Shown piece after piece: positions 46,216-57,023 of a DNA stretch of 64,000 nt; the stretch's first letter is position 1; every line of letters begins with the position of its first letter. Position numbers and translations under genes: made by a program. The stretch comes from Halopseudomonas salegens (GTDB lineage: Bacteria; Pseudomonadota; Gammaproteobacteria; Pseudomonadales; Pseudomonadaceae): positions 2,728,001 to 2,792,000 of the forward strand of contig NZ_LT629787.1 in the NCBI RefSeq assembly GCF_900105655.1. Reading direction: 5' to 3'. Below the pieces are notes generated by a model. The model saw nothing but the letters and a program-made list of their open reading frames with translations, ran no database searches and was not told the DNA's origin.

Positions 46216-46277
46216 AACAGGGCCCGATAACGATCAGGGCGCCCTGAAGGCGCCCGAATACGATGAAAACAGGAGAA

Positions 46278-46607
46278 TCAGATGGCTTTCAGCGTGCCTT
46301 TGGGCAATGCTGCGACCACTGAGCCTTTCTGGAATTTGAGTTCCTGGCCATCAGCCACTTCCAGCACGATAAACTCGTCAGTGACTTTCTTGATCTTGCC
46401 AAGAATGCCACCACCGGTGACCACTTCATCACCGACACTGAGGCCGCCAATCAGATTTTTATGCTCTTTGGCCCGCTTCGCCTGTGGGCGCCAGATCATC
46501 AGATAGAAGATGACCAGAAAACCGACCAGAAAAATCCACTCGAAACCAGCGCCACCGGCCGGTGCAGTCGCAGACTGCGCCATGGCGTCAGAAATGAAAA
46601 AACTCAT
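46278..46607 (-). CDS. yajC: Sec accessory protein YajC
   Basis: This 109-residue protein has one membrane helix (about 21-42, AGFEWIFLVGFLVIFYLMIW) followed by the conserved RPQAKRAKEHKNLI and GDEVVTGGGILGKIKKV. YajC associates with SecDF. A GC-rich hairpin at 46237-46255 (GGGCGCC/GGCGCCC) lies between yajC and secD and may reduce read-through. Confidence 0.95.
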   Translation of the reverse strand: MSFFISDAMAQSATAPAGGAGFEWIFLVGFLVIFYLMIWRPQAKRAKEHKNLIGGLSVGDEVVTGGGILGKIKKVTDEFIVLEVADGQELKFQKGSVVAALPKGTLKAI

Positions 46608-46666
46608 GTGATACTCCCGTCAAACGTCAATAATAGAAAAGGTTAATGGGGCAATCCGGGCGCAAT

Positions 46667-48840
<2,174 letters not shown>

Positions 48841-48963
48841 GGCAGGCGCTTCATCCAGCTGAAAAAAGGGCGAGTATCTTAACGGAAAAGCGTTCCACTC
48901 ACCACGCAAAGGATTGACCACCCGAATCAGGGTTCGTATACTCCGCGCCAGCCTTCAGTACAG

Positions 48964-49050
48964 GCCTCGGTGGCGGAATTGGTAGACGCGGCGGATTCAA
49001 AATCCGTTTCTGGTGACAGAGTGGGAGTTCGATTCTCCCCCGAGGCACCA
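48964..49050 (+). tRNA. tRNA-Leu (anticodon CAA)
   Basis: An 87-base class II tRNA. The acceptor stem GCCTCGG pairs with CCGAGGC, followed by ACCA; the CCA is encoded. The anticodon loop TTCAAAA gives CAA, which reads UUG leucine codons. There is a long variable arm (GTTTCTGGTGACAGAGTGGG region) and a GTTCGATTC T-loop. It lies directly upstream of the aryl-polyene cluster and could have served as an integration point. Confidence 0.97.
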
Positions 49051-49162
49051 TCTGATCTTCTCGGATGGTTCCAGCTTTATCCCCTCATTGCTGTAGCTGC
49101 TGAAAACCAACCGGAAACCGGCTTTAATTCTCACGAAAAGCCCGTCACCTGTTGAACTCAGG

Positions 49163-49190
49163 TTGACCCCCCTTCCCGGTAAGTTACAAT
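49163..49190 (+). promoter_or_regulatory. Sigma-70 promoter of the aryl-polyene cluster
   Basis: TTGACC (49163-49168) and TACAAT (49185-49190) are separated by 16 bases, 32 bases before the first gene of the cluster. It is the only strong promoter-like element between the tRNA and the cluster, which suggests a single long transcript. Confidence 0.6.
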
Positions 49191-49221
49191 TTGCAACCTC
49201 TTGCCCGAAAATAGTTTGAGT

Positions 49222-49890
49222 ATGGAAAAGCTTGCCCACATAGAAGACTGGGTTGCATGGAGTAATGCGCCTTCGGCAGCCTTCCGCTCGGCAAATGGCC
49301 AGACTACCGCGCTGTCAGGCCAATCCTTGCCGCCCATGCTCAAGCGTCGCTTGAACGCGCAGGGCCGTGCCTGCTGCGAAATCCTCAACCAGCTGATCCC
49401 GAATGCTGACTTGCCGGTTATTCATGCGTCACGCCATGGTGACTTGCAGACATCCCTGACGCTGCTGAGTGACATCGTCAGTGATGGCCATGCATCGCCT
49501 GCCCGGTTTTCCCTCTCGGTGCATAACGCGGTGCTGGGCGTCTATTCCATTGCCAGCGGCAATCAAAACAGCATGCAGGCTCTCGCTGCTCGCGGCGGCG
49601 AGTTCGATGCGGCCATGGAAGAAGCGGCAGGTTACCTGCATGACGGCCATCCCGCAGTCGTTGTGCTGTTGAGTGACGATGCAGCGCCTGTGCTGTTGTC
49701 CGGGCATCTTTCACAACCCCGGCACGCCTGTGCGGTTGGTTTGCGACTGACCTTGAGTAGCGGGCAACCCCTGTGTCGGACAGCTGCCCCCGATGTCGGC
49801 AATCCCGGCCCGATCGATGTGCTTGAATGGCTTGAAACACCTTCAGCCGAGTTGCCGGCACGCGCCCTCTGGACTCTGGGCTCGTTATGA
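49222..49890 (+). CDS. apeC: Ketosynthase chain-length factor of aryl-polyene synthesis
   Basis: This 222-residue protein belongs to the short ketosynthase-like family (Ketoacyl-synt_2) found at the head of aryl-polyene clusters. It starts MEKLAHIEDWVAWSNAPSAA and has ASRHGDLQTSLTLLSDIV and SVHNAVLGVYSIASGNQNSM. Where ketosynthases have the catalytic Cys, this region has no Cys. In studied APE systems the equivalent protein (ApeC) pairs with the ApeO ketosynthase, here at 61609-62787. It overlaps the next gene by four bases (ATGA). Confidence 0.85.
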   Translation: MEKLAHIEDWVAWSNAPSAAFRSANGQTTALSGQSLPPMLKRRLNAQGRACCEILNQLIPNADLPVIHASRHGDLQTSLTLLSDIVSDGHASPARFSLSVHNAVLGVYSIASGNQNSMQALAARGGEFDAAMEEAAGYLHDGHPAVVVLLSDDAAPVLLSGHLSQPRHACAVGLRLTLSSGQPLCRTAAPDVGNPGPIDVLEWLETPSAELPARALWTLGSL

Positions 49891-50723
49891 CAGTTGACCA
49901 GCTCAAGCGCGGTGTCGGCACGGCATTGTCATTCAGTGTTTTTGGCCTTGGCGGGTTGCTGATCACCCTGCTCAGCTACCCGATGCTGCTGATACCCGGC
50001 ATCGAGCGTCGGCACCATTACGGGCGCAAGCTGATCCAGCTGGCTTTTCGCGGCTTTATTGGAGTGATGCGCTGTTGCGGGGTACTGGACTACCGGATTG
50101 ACAATCAAGAGCTACTCAACCAGCGCGGCCACCTGATCATCGCCAATCACCCATCATTGATTGATGTGATATTTCTGGTCGCCAATGTGCCCAATGCCGA
50201 TTGCGTGGTCAACGGCCACCTGGCGCGGAATATTTTTACCCGGGGACCCATTCGGGTCGCCGGATTCATTACCAACACCGACCCCCAGCAAGTCCTGGAA
50301 GCCGCACGCAGCAGCCTGGCCCGGGGCAACTCACTGGTCGTGTTCCCGGAAGGCACGCGCACGGTACCCGGAAGGCCGCTGCGCTTTCGCCGCGGCGCAG
50401 CGAATATCGCCCTGCATACCCGGCCACCTGTTACACCTGTACTGATCAGCTGCAGCCCGACCACGCTGACCAAGGGGGAACCCTGGTATCACATCCCCCG
50501 CAAGCAGGTTTTCATGCACTTCAAGGTTCTACCGACCCTGCATGATCATCTGACCGACGAATGGCCCTGTAACCGGCATGGCGCAAAGGGCCTGACGCAC
50601 TGGCTGAATGATTATTTTATTCGAGAAATGGAGCAGTTCAATCATGAGCGACACCCCGAAGCGTACCCAGGAAATCAAGCAGATGATCATCGACGTGCTG
50701 GAACTGGAAGATATTCAGCCTGA
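49887..50723 (+). CDS. PlsC-like 1-acyl-glycerol-phosphate-type acyltransferase
   Basis: This 278-residue membrane acyltransferase has an N-terminal hydrophobic segment (about 15-40) and the PlsC motifs: NHPSLID (H-X4-D) and VVFPEGTRT. It corresponds by position to ApeD of known aryl-polyene clusters, thought to help attach the polyene to a lipid. The C-terminal ~27 residues extend past the ACP start, giving an 80-base overlap with the next gene, which is unusually long. Confidence 0.85.
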   Translation: MTVDQLKRGVGTALSFSVFGLGGLLITLLSYPMLLIPGIERRHHYGRKLIQLAFRGFIGVMRCCGVLDYRIDNQELLNQRGHLIIANHPSLIDVIFLVANVPNADCVVNGHLARNIFTRGPIRVAGFITNTDPQQVLEAARSSLARGNSLVVFPEGTRTVPGRPLRFRRGAANIALHTRPPVTPVLISCSPTTLTKGEPWYHIPRKQVFMHFKVLPTLHDHLTDEWPCNRHGAKGLTHWLNDYFIREMEQFNHERHPEAYPGNQADDHRRAGTGRYSA

Positions 50724-50913
50724 CGATATCGAAGCTGACGCCCCCCTGTTCGGTGAAGGCTTGGGGCTGGACTCGATTGACGCGCTGGAAATAGGCCTGG
50801 CGCTGCAAAAGCGTTATGGCATTAAACTGGACGCTGAAGATGAAAGCACTCGCACCCATTTTGCCAGCATCAACAGTCTGGTAGCACTTGTGGAGGCGCA
50901 TGATGGCAACTGA
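50644..50913 (+). CDS. apeE: Acyl carrier protein 1 (APE)
   Basis: This 89-residue carrier protein has GEGLGLDSIDALEIG, with Ser44 as the phosphopantetheine site. It starts at ATG 50644, preceded by GGAG in the acyltransferase gene. It is one of two tandem ACPs, as in studied APE clusters (ApeE and ApeF). The chain is built on one or both of these. Confidence 0.88.
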   Translation: MSDTPKRTQEIKQMIIDVLELEDIQPDDIEADAPLFGEGLGLDSIDALEIGLALQKRYGIKLDAEDESTRTHFASINSLVALVEAHDGN

Positions 50914-51166
50914 CGCACTGCAAAGTCGTGAGCAGATCCTGGACGAATTGCGTCGCATACTGGTCGACCTGTTTGAACTGGATGCCGACGACATCACCCC
51001 GCAAGCGAAACTGTACGAAGACCTTGATATCGACAGTATCGACGCCGTCGATCTGGTGGTCGAACTCAAGCGCGTCACCGGCAAGCGGGTCAACCCGGAA
51101 AACTTCAAGGCCGTGCGTACAGTTGATGATGTTATAGACGCGGTAGCCGGCCTGATGGCCAACTGA
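50903..51166 (+). CDS. apeF: Acyl carrier protein 2 (APE)
   Basis: This 87-residue carrier protein has DLDIDSIDAVDLVVELK, with Ser45 as the attachment site. I chose the ATG at 50903 because GGAGG lies six bases upstream; an ATG three bases earlier is too close to it. Its start overlaps the first ACP gene by 11 bases. Two ACPs with different helix 2-3 regions suggest distinct partners, for example one for the aryl starter and one for elongation. Confidence 0.88.
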   Translation: MATDALQSREQILDELRRILVDLFELDADDITPQAKLYEDLDIDSIDAVDLVVELKRVTGKRVNPENFKAVRTVDDVIDAVAGLMAN

Positions 51167-51171
51167 ACTGC

Positions 51172-51705
51172 ATGCCCGTGACACTGCGCATTCTGCTTGG
51201 CATCTTGCTGGCGTGCTGGCCATTGGTCGTCTATTTCGGACACGCCTGGCTGGGGCCCTGGCCGCTTTTGATCGCCGGTGCCCTGCTACTTGCCTGGCGC
51301 CTGCCACAGGCGCGCGGCATTGCCGTTTTCTGCGCTGTCGGACTGGTTGGCCTGGGGCTGCTCGGCCATGCCGAACTGGGAGTGCGCGCCTACCCGGTAG
51401 CCGTCAACCTGATCATGCTGGGAGTGTTCGGCAGCAGCCTGCTGCACGGCCAGCCGCTGGTCGAACAGTTCGCCCGGCTGCAGGAGCCTGACCTCCCGGC
51501 AGCCGCCGTGGCCTATACCCGCAGAGTCACCCAGGCCTGGTGTCTGTTCTTTATAGTCAACGGTAGCCTCGCGGCCTGGACTGCCCTGTACGCCGAGCTC
51601 AGCACCTGGGCGCTGTATAACGGTGTCATCAGCTACATCCTGATCGGTATCATGTTTGCCGGTGAATGGATGCTTCGGCACCGGCTGCGCCAGGAGGCGA
51701 AATGA
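51172..51705 (+). CDS. COG4648-like membrane protein (APE)
   Basis: This 177-residue protein is largely hydrophobic with about five membrane helices (from TLRILLGILLACWPLVVYFG to GVISYILIGIMFAGEWM). It corresponds in position to the conserved membrane protein of APE clusters (ApeG in the letter order). Function is unknown. It overlaps the following AMP-ligase gene by four bases (ATGA). Confidence 0.8.
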   Translation: MPVTLRILLGILLACWPLVVYFGHAWLGPWPLLIAGALLLAWRLPQARGIAVFCAVGLVGLGLLGHAELGVRAYPVAVNLIMLGVFGSSLLHGQPLVEQFARLQEPDLPAAAVAYTRRVTQAWCLFFIVNGSLAAWTALYAELSTWALYNGVISYILIGIMFAGEWMLRHRLRQEAK

Positions 51706-53381
51706 GTTTTACCCCACTGCATGAAATGCCCTGGCGCCGGTGTGCGGCCAACTCCCCTTCCCCGGGGCCTGCCTGGGTCAATCTGGCCGAACTGAACCGC
51801 TTGATTGATCGATGGCACGCCTGGCTGCACGGGCAGCCGGACGGCAACTGGTTGTTGATCAATCGTGACCCGCTGCACTTCACCGCGGCCCTGCTGGCAC
51901 TGTGGGAAAGCGGGCGCAGCGCGGTGCTGCCCGCCGACGACCGGCCCGACACCCTGCAGCGCATCGAAGAACTGGTCTCCGGCAACCTGCCGGCCTTGCC
52001 GCCGGAATATCCGGCAGACGGCGCCGTCGACATTCCCCGGCAACTGTCGCCGTCCCATCCAGCCGTTATTCTGTTCACCTCCGGCAGTAGCGGTCTGCCG
52101 GTTGCCTTGCCGAAACGGCTCGAGCAGCTGGATGCCGAACTCCAGGTGCAATCGCGGCTGTGGCCGCTGGGTACTGGCGCCGCCGTCATTTCACAGGTCA
52201 GCCATCAGCATATTTATGGTCTGCTGACCGGACTGCTGCACCCGTTGTGCAGTGGCACGCCTTTCTGTGGCAATACCAGCCACTACCCCGAAGTGCTGCT
52301 CAAACGCCTGCAGGAAGCCAGCGCTGCCACACTGCAGGCCACGGTGATCAGCTCACCCTCGGTACTGTCGCGGCTCCCCGAGAACCTGGACTGGAACGCA
52401 CCGCCAGACCGACTCTTTTCCTCTGGTGCCCCCCTGGCATCAACCGATGCACAGCGCTGTGAAAGCCTGTTGCAGGCGCCGGTCATTGAAATCTACGGCA
52501 GTACCGAGACCGGTGGCATTGCCTGGCGACAACAATCCCGCCGGGCCGACTGGCGACCACTGCCCGGAGTCGAGCTCGACTTTACTCAGCCTTGCCTTGC
52601 CATTCGCTCGCCCTTTCTCGCCGAGCCTGAACAATGGTGGCGGCACAGCGATCATGCCCAGCCGACAGAGCAGGGCTTTCAGCTCCTGGGGCGCGCCGAC
52701 CGCATTGCCAAGGTTGGCGGCAAACGCATCTCACTGACCCGGATCGAACACGACCTGCAGCAGGCAACCGGCGTACTGACCGCCTGCTGCTCCAGCCTGG
52801 ATGAACGTGATGGCCGCCTGGTTGCCGTGGTGGCAATGGAGGACAGCTGCCTGCCTCATTACCGCGAGCAGCGCCTGCAACTGACCCGGCAGCTGCGGCA
52901 CCAGCTTGCTCAGTCGCTGGAGCCGATCGCCATTCCGCGGCTATGGCGGTTTGTCCGCCAGCTGCCCAGCAATGCTCAGGGCAAGCTTGACCGCAGCCTG
53001 CTGGAAAAACTCTTTGCCGACCGGCATGACAGAACGCGCCCCCGCTGGCTTGGACTGACAACCCTGTCTCCGCACCACGCCAGGCTGGAACTGGAAGTCC
53101 CCGAACACCTGGTATATCTGGAAGGCCACTTCGACAGTTACTCACTGGTTCCCGGCGTGGTGCAGATTCAATGGGCCATCGACCTGGCGGAAGAGCAATT
53201 TGCCTGCTGCTGTCAGGTCGCCGACATGGACCGTCTCAAATTCCAGCAGCCGCTGCGCCCGGGCATGCGATTCACCCTGGAACTGGAGCTCAGCGCCAGC
53301 GCCCTGCGTTTCAGCTTCGACTCCTGCGAGGGGCGCCATAGCAGTGGAACACTCAAGCGCCGGGCGGAAACGAGCGCATGA
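51702..53381 (+). CDS. AMP-dependent acyl/aryl ligase fused to a hotdog dehydratase
   Basis: This 559-residue fusion has an adenylation domain (about 1-450) and a C-terminal dehydratase-like domain (about 455-559). The first has the P-loop ILFTSGSSGLPVALPK, EIYGSTETGGIAWR, GRADRIAKVGGKRIS and the catalytic Lys in NAQGKLDRSLL; it should activate the aryl starter (such as coumarate) and load an ACP. The hotdog part has GHFDSYSLVPGVVQIQWA, with His476 in place and Asp where FabZ-type proteins have Pro. AGGAGG precedes the ATG at 51702. In studied APE clusters these are two genes (ApeH and ApeI); the ApeI part should pair with the ApeP-like protein at 62784-63272. Confidence 0.85.
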   Translation: MSFTPLHEMPWRRCAANSPSPGPAWVNLAELNRLIDRWHAWLHGQPDGNWLLINRDPLHFTAALLALWESGRSAVLPADDRPDTLQRIEELVSGNLPALPPEYPADGAVDIPRQLSPSHPAVILFTSGSSGLPVALPKRLEQLDAELQVQSRLWPLGTGAAVISQVSHQHIYGLLTGLLHPLCSGTPFCGNTSHYPEVLLKRLQEASAATLQATVISSPSVLSRLPENLDWNAPPDRLFSSGAPLASTDAQRCESLLQAPVIEIYGSTETGGIAWRQQSRRADWRPLPGVELDFTQPCLAIRSPFLAEPEQWWRHSDHAQPTEQGFQLLGRADRIAKVGGKRISLTRIEHDLQQATGVLTACCSSLDERDGRLVAVVAMEDSCLPHYREQRLQLTRQLRHQLAQSLEPIAIPRLWRFVRQLPSNAQGKLDRSLLEKLFADRHDRTRPRWLGLTTLSPHHARLELEVPEHLVYLEGHFDSYSLVPGVVQIQWAIDLAEEQFACCCQVADMDRLKFQQPLRPGMRFTLELELSASALRFSFDSCEGRHSSGTLKRRAETSA

Positions 53382-54127
53382 GTACTCTGCAACCCTGCTT
53401 TCTGATTCCGGTATACAACCATCCGCAAACGATCGCTGCCGTGTGTCAGGAGCTCGCCGTCTATGATCTGCCGATTCTCCTGGTAGATGACGGTTCCGAT
53501 CCTGCCTGTGCGGCAGTACTCGATGAGTTGCAGGCCAACCAGGGTCACAGCTTGTTGCGTCTGCCACACAATGCCGGCAAGGGGGCGGCTGTTCGGACCG
53601 GCCTGTTTGCTGCCCAACGCCAGGGTTTCACCCACGCCCTGCAGGTGGATGCCGACGGCCAGCATGACATAGCCGACCTGCAGGCCTTTCTCGAGGGTAT
53701 GCAGCAGCAACCGAATGCGCTGATTGCCGGTTATCCGCAGTATGATGACAGTGTCTCGCGGCTGCGCTTCTACGGCCGCTACGCCACCCATATCTGGGTC
53801 TGGATCAATACCCTGTCGCTGGACATCAAGGACACCATGTGCGGCGCCCGCCTGTACCCCCTTGATGCATTGATACCCATGCTTGAACGGCATAGCTGTG
53901 GCAATCGGATGGACTTCGATACCGAGGTACTGGTGCGCTGGCACTGGGCCGGGCATGCCGTCTGCAACCTGCCGGTCCATGTACGTTACCCCGCTGACGG
54001 CATCAGCCATTTCCGCCTCTGGCGTGACAACCTGCTGCTTACCCGCATGCATACCCGGCTGTTTTTCGGCATGCTCCTGCGCCTGCCCCGACTATTGGCG
54101 CGCAAGCTGCGACGGAGCCGGGCATGA
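53378..54127 (+). CDS. Family 2 glycosyltransferase (APE)
   Basis: This 249-residue enzyme has a GT-A fold: FLIPVYNHPQTIAAV at the N-terminus, VDDGSDPACA, and the DXD-like QVDADGQHDIAD (about 90). It resembles dolichyl-phosphate mannose synthase-type transferases. The last ~60 residues are basic (RLLARKLRRSRA). In APE clusters it comes before an acyltransferase; in some relatives these are one fused protein. It probably adds a sugar to the polyene or its lipid anchor. It overlaps both neighbours by four bases. Confidence 0.85.
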   Translation: MSTLQPCFLIPVYNHPQTIAAVCQELAVYDLPILLVDDGSDPACAAVLDELQANQGHSLLRLPHNAGKGAAVRTGLFAAQRQGFTHALQVDADGQHDIADLQAFLEGMQQQPNALIAGYPQYDDSVSRLRFYGRYATHIWVWINTLSLDIKDTMCGARLYPLDALIPMLERHSCGNRMDFDTEVLVRWHWAGHAVCNLPVHVRYPADGISHFRLWRDNLLLTRMHTRLFFGMLLRLPRLLARKLRRSRA

Positions 54128-55068
54128 ATCAGCATTGGGCACAGATCGGCGAACGCGGCTCACTCCTGGGCATGCGGATCATGATCACCATTGATCGCTG
54201 GTTCGGTCGCTGGCCCTTTCAACTGGTGCTGATGCCGGTGATTCTCTGGTATTTCATCAGCCACCCGCTGGCCAGAAAAGCCTCGCGCGAATATCTGCAG
54301 CGCCAGAACCCGGCCCTGCGCAGCAGGCGCCTGTATTGCCATTGGTTGAGTTACCGTCATTTTCTCGCCTTTGGCGCCAGCCTGATGGACAAGATTCGTG
54401 CCTGGAGTCGCGGCGTCAACGATGATCTGATCTGCGGCACAGGGCTCAGCGACTTTTCCCGCGCGGTGGCCGGAGGCCAGGGTGGCCTGGTGCTGGTTGC
54501 CCATCACGGCAACCTCGACATTGCCAGTGCGCTGACCGAACGGCATCCGGACCTGGAAATCACCATCCTGATGCACACCGCCAATGCCGGGAAATTCAAT
54601 CAACTGATCGAACAGGTCTCCGGGCGACGCCGGCCAGACATTCTCGAGGTCAGCCAGATCACACCGGCAACGGCACAGAAGCTGGATGCGCTGATTTCCC
54701 GCGGTGGTTTTGTCATTATTGCCGCAGACCGGACTCCACATAGCAGCGGCCGAAGCAGAACACACAATTTTCTTGGCGCTCCAGCACTGTTTCCCGAAGG
54801 CCCGTTCCTGCTCGCCAGCCTGCTGCGCTGCCCGATCTACACCCTCAGCTGTGTCCGATATGGCGAGCGTTTCCGGATTGATTTCGAGCCTTTCGACGAC
54901 ACCCGGCAACTGAAACGCCAAGAACGGGCGCAATGGCTGCATACTGCCGGCGAACAGTTCGCCCAGCGACTGGAACAACAGGTCAATCAAGCGCCACTGC
55001 AATGGTTCAATTTTTATCCTTTCTGGCACATACACGATGACGAGCACGACAATGCAACATCCCGATAA
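54124..55068 (+). CDS. LpxL/HtrB-like lipid acyltransferase (APE)
   Basis: This 314-residue membrane-associated acyltransferase resembles lipid A late acyltransferases. It has an N-terminal helix (about 30-48, WPFQLVLMPVILWYFIS), the H-X4-D motif in VAHHGNLDIASAL, and AADRTPHSSGRSRTHNFLGA. It likely transfers an acyl chain, perhaps the polyene, to a lipid head group. It overlaps the ammonia-lyase gene by 32 bases, depending on the start chosen for the latter. Confidence 0.85.
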   Translation: MNQHWAQIGERGSLLGMRIMITIDRWFGRWPFQLVLMPVILWYFISHPLARKASREYLQRQNPALRSRRLYCHWLSYRHFLAFGASLMDKIRAWSRGVNDDLICGTGLSDFSRAVAGGQGGLVLVAHHGNLDIASALTERHPDLEITILMHTANAGKFNQLIEQVSGRRRPDILEVSQITPATAQKLDALISRGGFVIIAADRTPHSSGRSRTHNFLGAPALFPEGPFLLASLLRCPIYTLSCVRYGERFRIDFEPFDDTRQLKRQERAQWLHTAGEQFAQRLEQQVNQAPLQWFNFYPFWHIHDDEHDNATSR

Positions 55069-56596
55069 ACCGCTGATTCTCGACGGCAGCGACCTGCGCA
55101 TCGAAGATATTCTCGCCATAGCCCAGGGGCAAAGCGTCCGTCTCGACAGCAACCCGCAATTCCGCCAGCGCATTGAAGCCGGCAACCAGTTTCTTGAACA
55201 ACTGCTTGCCGAGGACGGCGTTATCTACGGGGTGACCACCGGCTACGGTGACTCCTGTACGCGGGCGGTACCCAGTGAAGATCTCGCGCTGCTGCCGCAG
55301 CAGCTGTATACCTTTCACGGCTGTGGGCTGGGGCAGGTACTGTCACCGAGCATGGCCCGTGCGGTGGTCGCGGTTCGACTGGTATCGCTCTGCCGGGGTT
55401 ACTCAGGCGTCAGCATGGAATTGCTTGAACGGCTGGTCTGGCTGCTCAATGAAGATCTGATGCCGGTCATTCCCGAGGAAGGTTCAGTCGGAGCCAGTGG
55501 AGACCTGACTCCCCTGTCCTATCTGGCGGCGGTGCTCTGTGGCGAACGGGACATCTACGTTGCCGGAGAACGCCGACCCACCGCCGAGGTCTATGCCGAA
55601 CGCGGTATCCAGCCCTACCAGCTGAAACCCAAGGAAGGCCTGGCGCTGATGAACGGCACGGCGGTGATGACCGCCTTGGCGACCTTTGCCTGGCAGCGCG
55701 CAGACTATCTCAGCCGCCTGGCGGCACGGATCACGGCACTGACCGTCTATGCCATTGATGGCAATCCCTACCATTTCGACCCGCAGCTGTTTGCGGCCAA
55801 ACCCCACCCGGGCCAGAACCTTTGTGCTGCGCGTATTCGTGCTGATCTGCATGCGCCGGTAGCGCCGCGCAACTCCCCGCGCTTGCAGGACCGCTACTCG
55901 ACCCGCTGCGCACCGCATGTCATCGGCGTGGTTGAAGACGCCCTGCCCTGGTGGCGGCAATTTCTCGAAAACGAGATCAACAGTGCCAACGACAATCCAT
56001 TGATTGATATCGAGGCCGGCCGGGTCATGCATGGCGGACACTTTTACGGTGGGCATGTCGCCTTCACCATGGACAGCATGAAGCAAGCCTGTGCCAATAT
56101 TGCCGACCTGCTCGATCGGCAACTGGCGCAACTGGTCGACACCCGTTTCAATCACGGCCTGCCCAGCAACCTGAGCGGTGCCGAACCCGCCCGCGCGGCA
56201 CTCAACCATGGCTACAAGGCGGTTCAGATCGGTGCCTCGGCCTGGACCGCAGAAGCGCTCAAGCTGACCATGCCGGCCAGCGTTTTCTCGCGCTCGACCG
56301 AGTGCCATAATCAGGACAAGGTCAGCATGGGCACTATCGCCGCCAGGGATGCGTTGCGCGTACTGACCTTGTGCGAGCAGGTTACCGCAGCAACACTGCA
56401 TGCTGCCTGCCAGGGCGTGGAGTTGCGCAGCCAGCTGCCCGACAGCCCCGAGGTGCCCGAACAACTGGCGGCTTTTGTTGCCGAGTTCCGCCAGCAATTT
56501 CCCAGGCTGGGTGAGGATCGAGCGCTGGAAGCCGAACTGCGCCAGCTTTGCCAACAGATCCTCGATCGCCACTGGAGACTCTATGACGCCGAATGA
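55037..56596 (+). CDS. Aromatic amino-acid ammonia-lyase (HAL/PAL/TAL family)
   Basis: This 519-residue enzyme removes ammonia from an aromatic amino acid to make an aryl acrylic acid starter unit. The MIO prosthetic group forms from Ala153-Ser154-Gly155 in GSVGASGDLTPLSYLAA. The loop that decides substrate reads YTFHGCGLGQ, i.e. Phe-His where histidine lyases have Ser-His, tyrosine lyases His-Leu and plant phenylalanine lyases Phe-Leu. This form is common in aryl-polyene and flexirubin clusters, where tyrosine is the usual substrate, but the pair itself does not settle it. Two ATGs (55037, 55052) are possible starts; I used the first. Confidence 0.9.
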   Translation: MTSTTMQHPDKPLILDGSDLRIEDILAIAQGQSVRLDSNPQFRQRIEAGNQFLEQLLAEDGVIYGVTTGYGDSCTRAVPSEDLALLPQQLYTFHGCGLGQVLSPSMARAVVAVRLVSLCRGYSGVSMELLERLVWLLNEDLMPVIPEEGSVGASGDLTPLSYLAAVLCGERDIYVAGERRPTAEVYAERGIQPYQLKPKEGLALMNGTAVMTALATFAWQRADYLSRLAARITALTVYAIDGNPYHFDPQLFAAKPHPGQNLCAARIRADLHAPVAPRNSPRLQDRYSTRCAPHVIGVVEDALPWWRQFLENEINSANDNPLIDIEAGRVMHGGHFYGGHVAFTMDSMKQACANIADLLDRQLAQLVDTRFNHGLPSNLSGAEPARAALNHGYKAVQIGASAWTAEALKLTMPASVFSRSTECHNQDKVSMGTIAARDALRVLTLCEQVTAATLHAACQGVELRSQLPDSPEVPEQLAAFVAEFRQQFPRLGEDRALEAELRQLCQQILDRHWRLYDAE

Positions 56597-57023
56597 TCGC
56601 CCGTTACCGCGCTGTGAAATCGAGCTGGAAATCCCCTTCCATGACGTCGACATGATGCGCGTTGTCTGGCATGGCCATTACGTTCGCTATCTTGAAATCG
56701 CCCGTTGCGCGTTGCTCGATATGCTCGACTTCAACTATCTGCAGATGTGCGAGGCTGGCCACGCCTGGCCCGTCATTGATATGCGCCTGCGTTATGCCGC
56801 ACCGGCAACCTTTACCCAGACAATTGCCATAGAGGCCCGGCTGACCGAATGGGAGCACCGGCTCAAAATCGATTACACCATTCGTGATGCACAAACGCGG
56901 CAGCGCCTGAACCGGGCCTGGACCGTTCAGGTCGCGGTTGGTATCGAAGATCAGGAAATGCGCCTGGTCTCACCCCCGGTGCTGGAACAGCGACTGCTGG
57001 CCTGGCAGGAGCAGCAAACCTGA
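56583..57023 (+). CDS. Hotdog acyl-thioesterase (YbgC/4HBT-type, APE)
   Basis: This 146-residue hotdog thioesterase starts MTPNDRPLPRCEIELEIPFH. The motif FHDVDMMRVVWHGHYVRYLE contains the D-x-D and the conserved H-x-x-Y of YbgC-type thioesterases. In studied APE clusters the equivalent (ApeK) may release stalled or finished chains from the ACP. It overlaps the lyase stop codon by 14 bases and its last base overlaps the next gene. Confidence 0.85.
   Translation: MTPNDRPLPRCEIELEIPFHDVDMMRVVWHGHYVRYLEIARCALLDMLDFNYLQMCEAGHAWPVIDMRLRYAAPATFTQTIAIEARLTEWEHRLKIDYTIRDAQTRQRLNRAWTVQVAVGIEDQEMRLVSPPVLEQRLLAWQEQQT

Noticed and set aside
44566..46230. Long open frame (554 codons) opposite secD
   Set aside because: It lies entirely antisense to secD, has no recognisable domains and is a by-product of the GC-rich codon usage.
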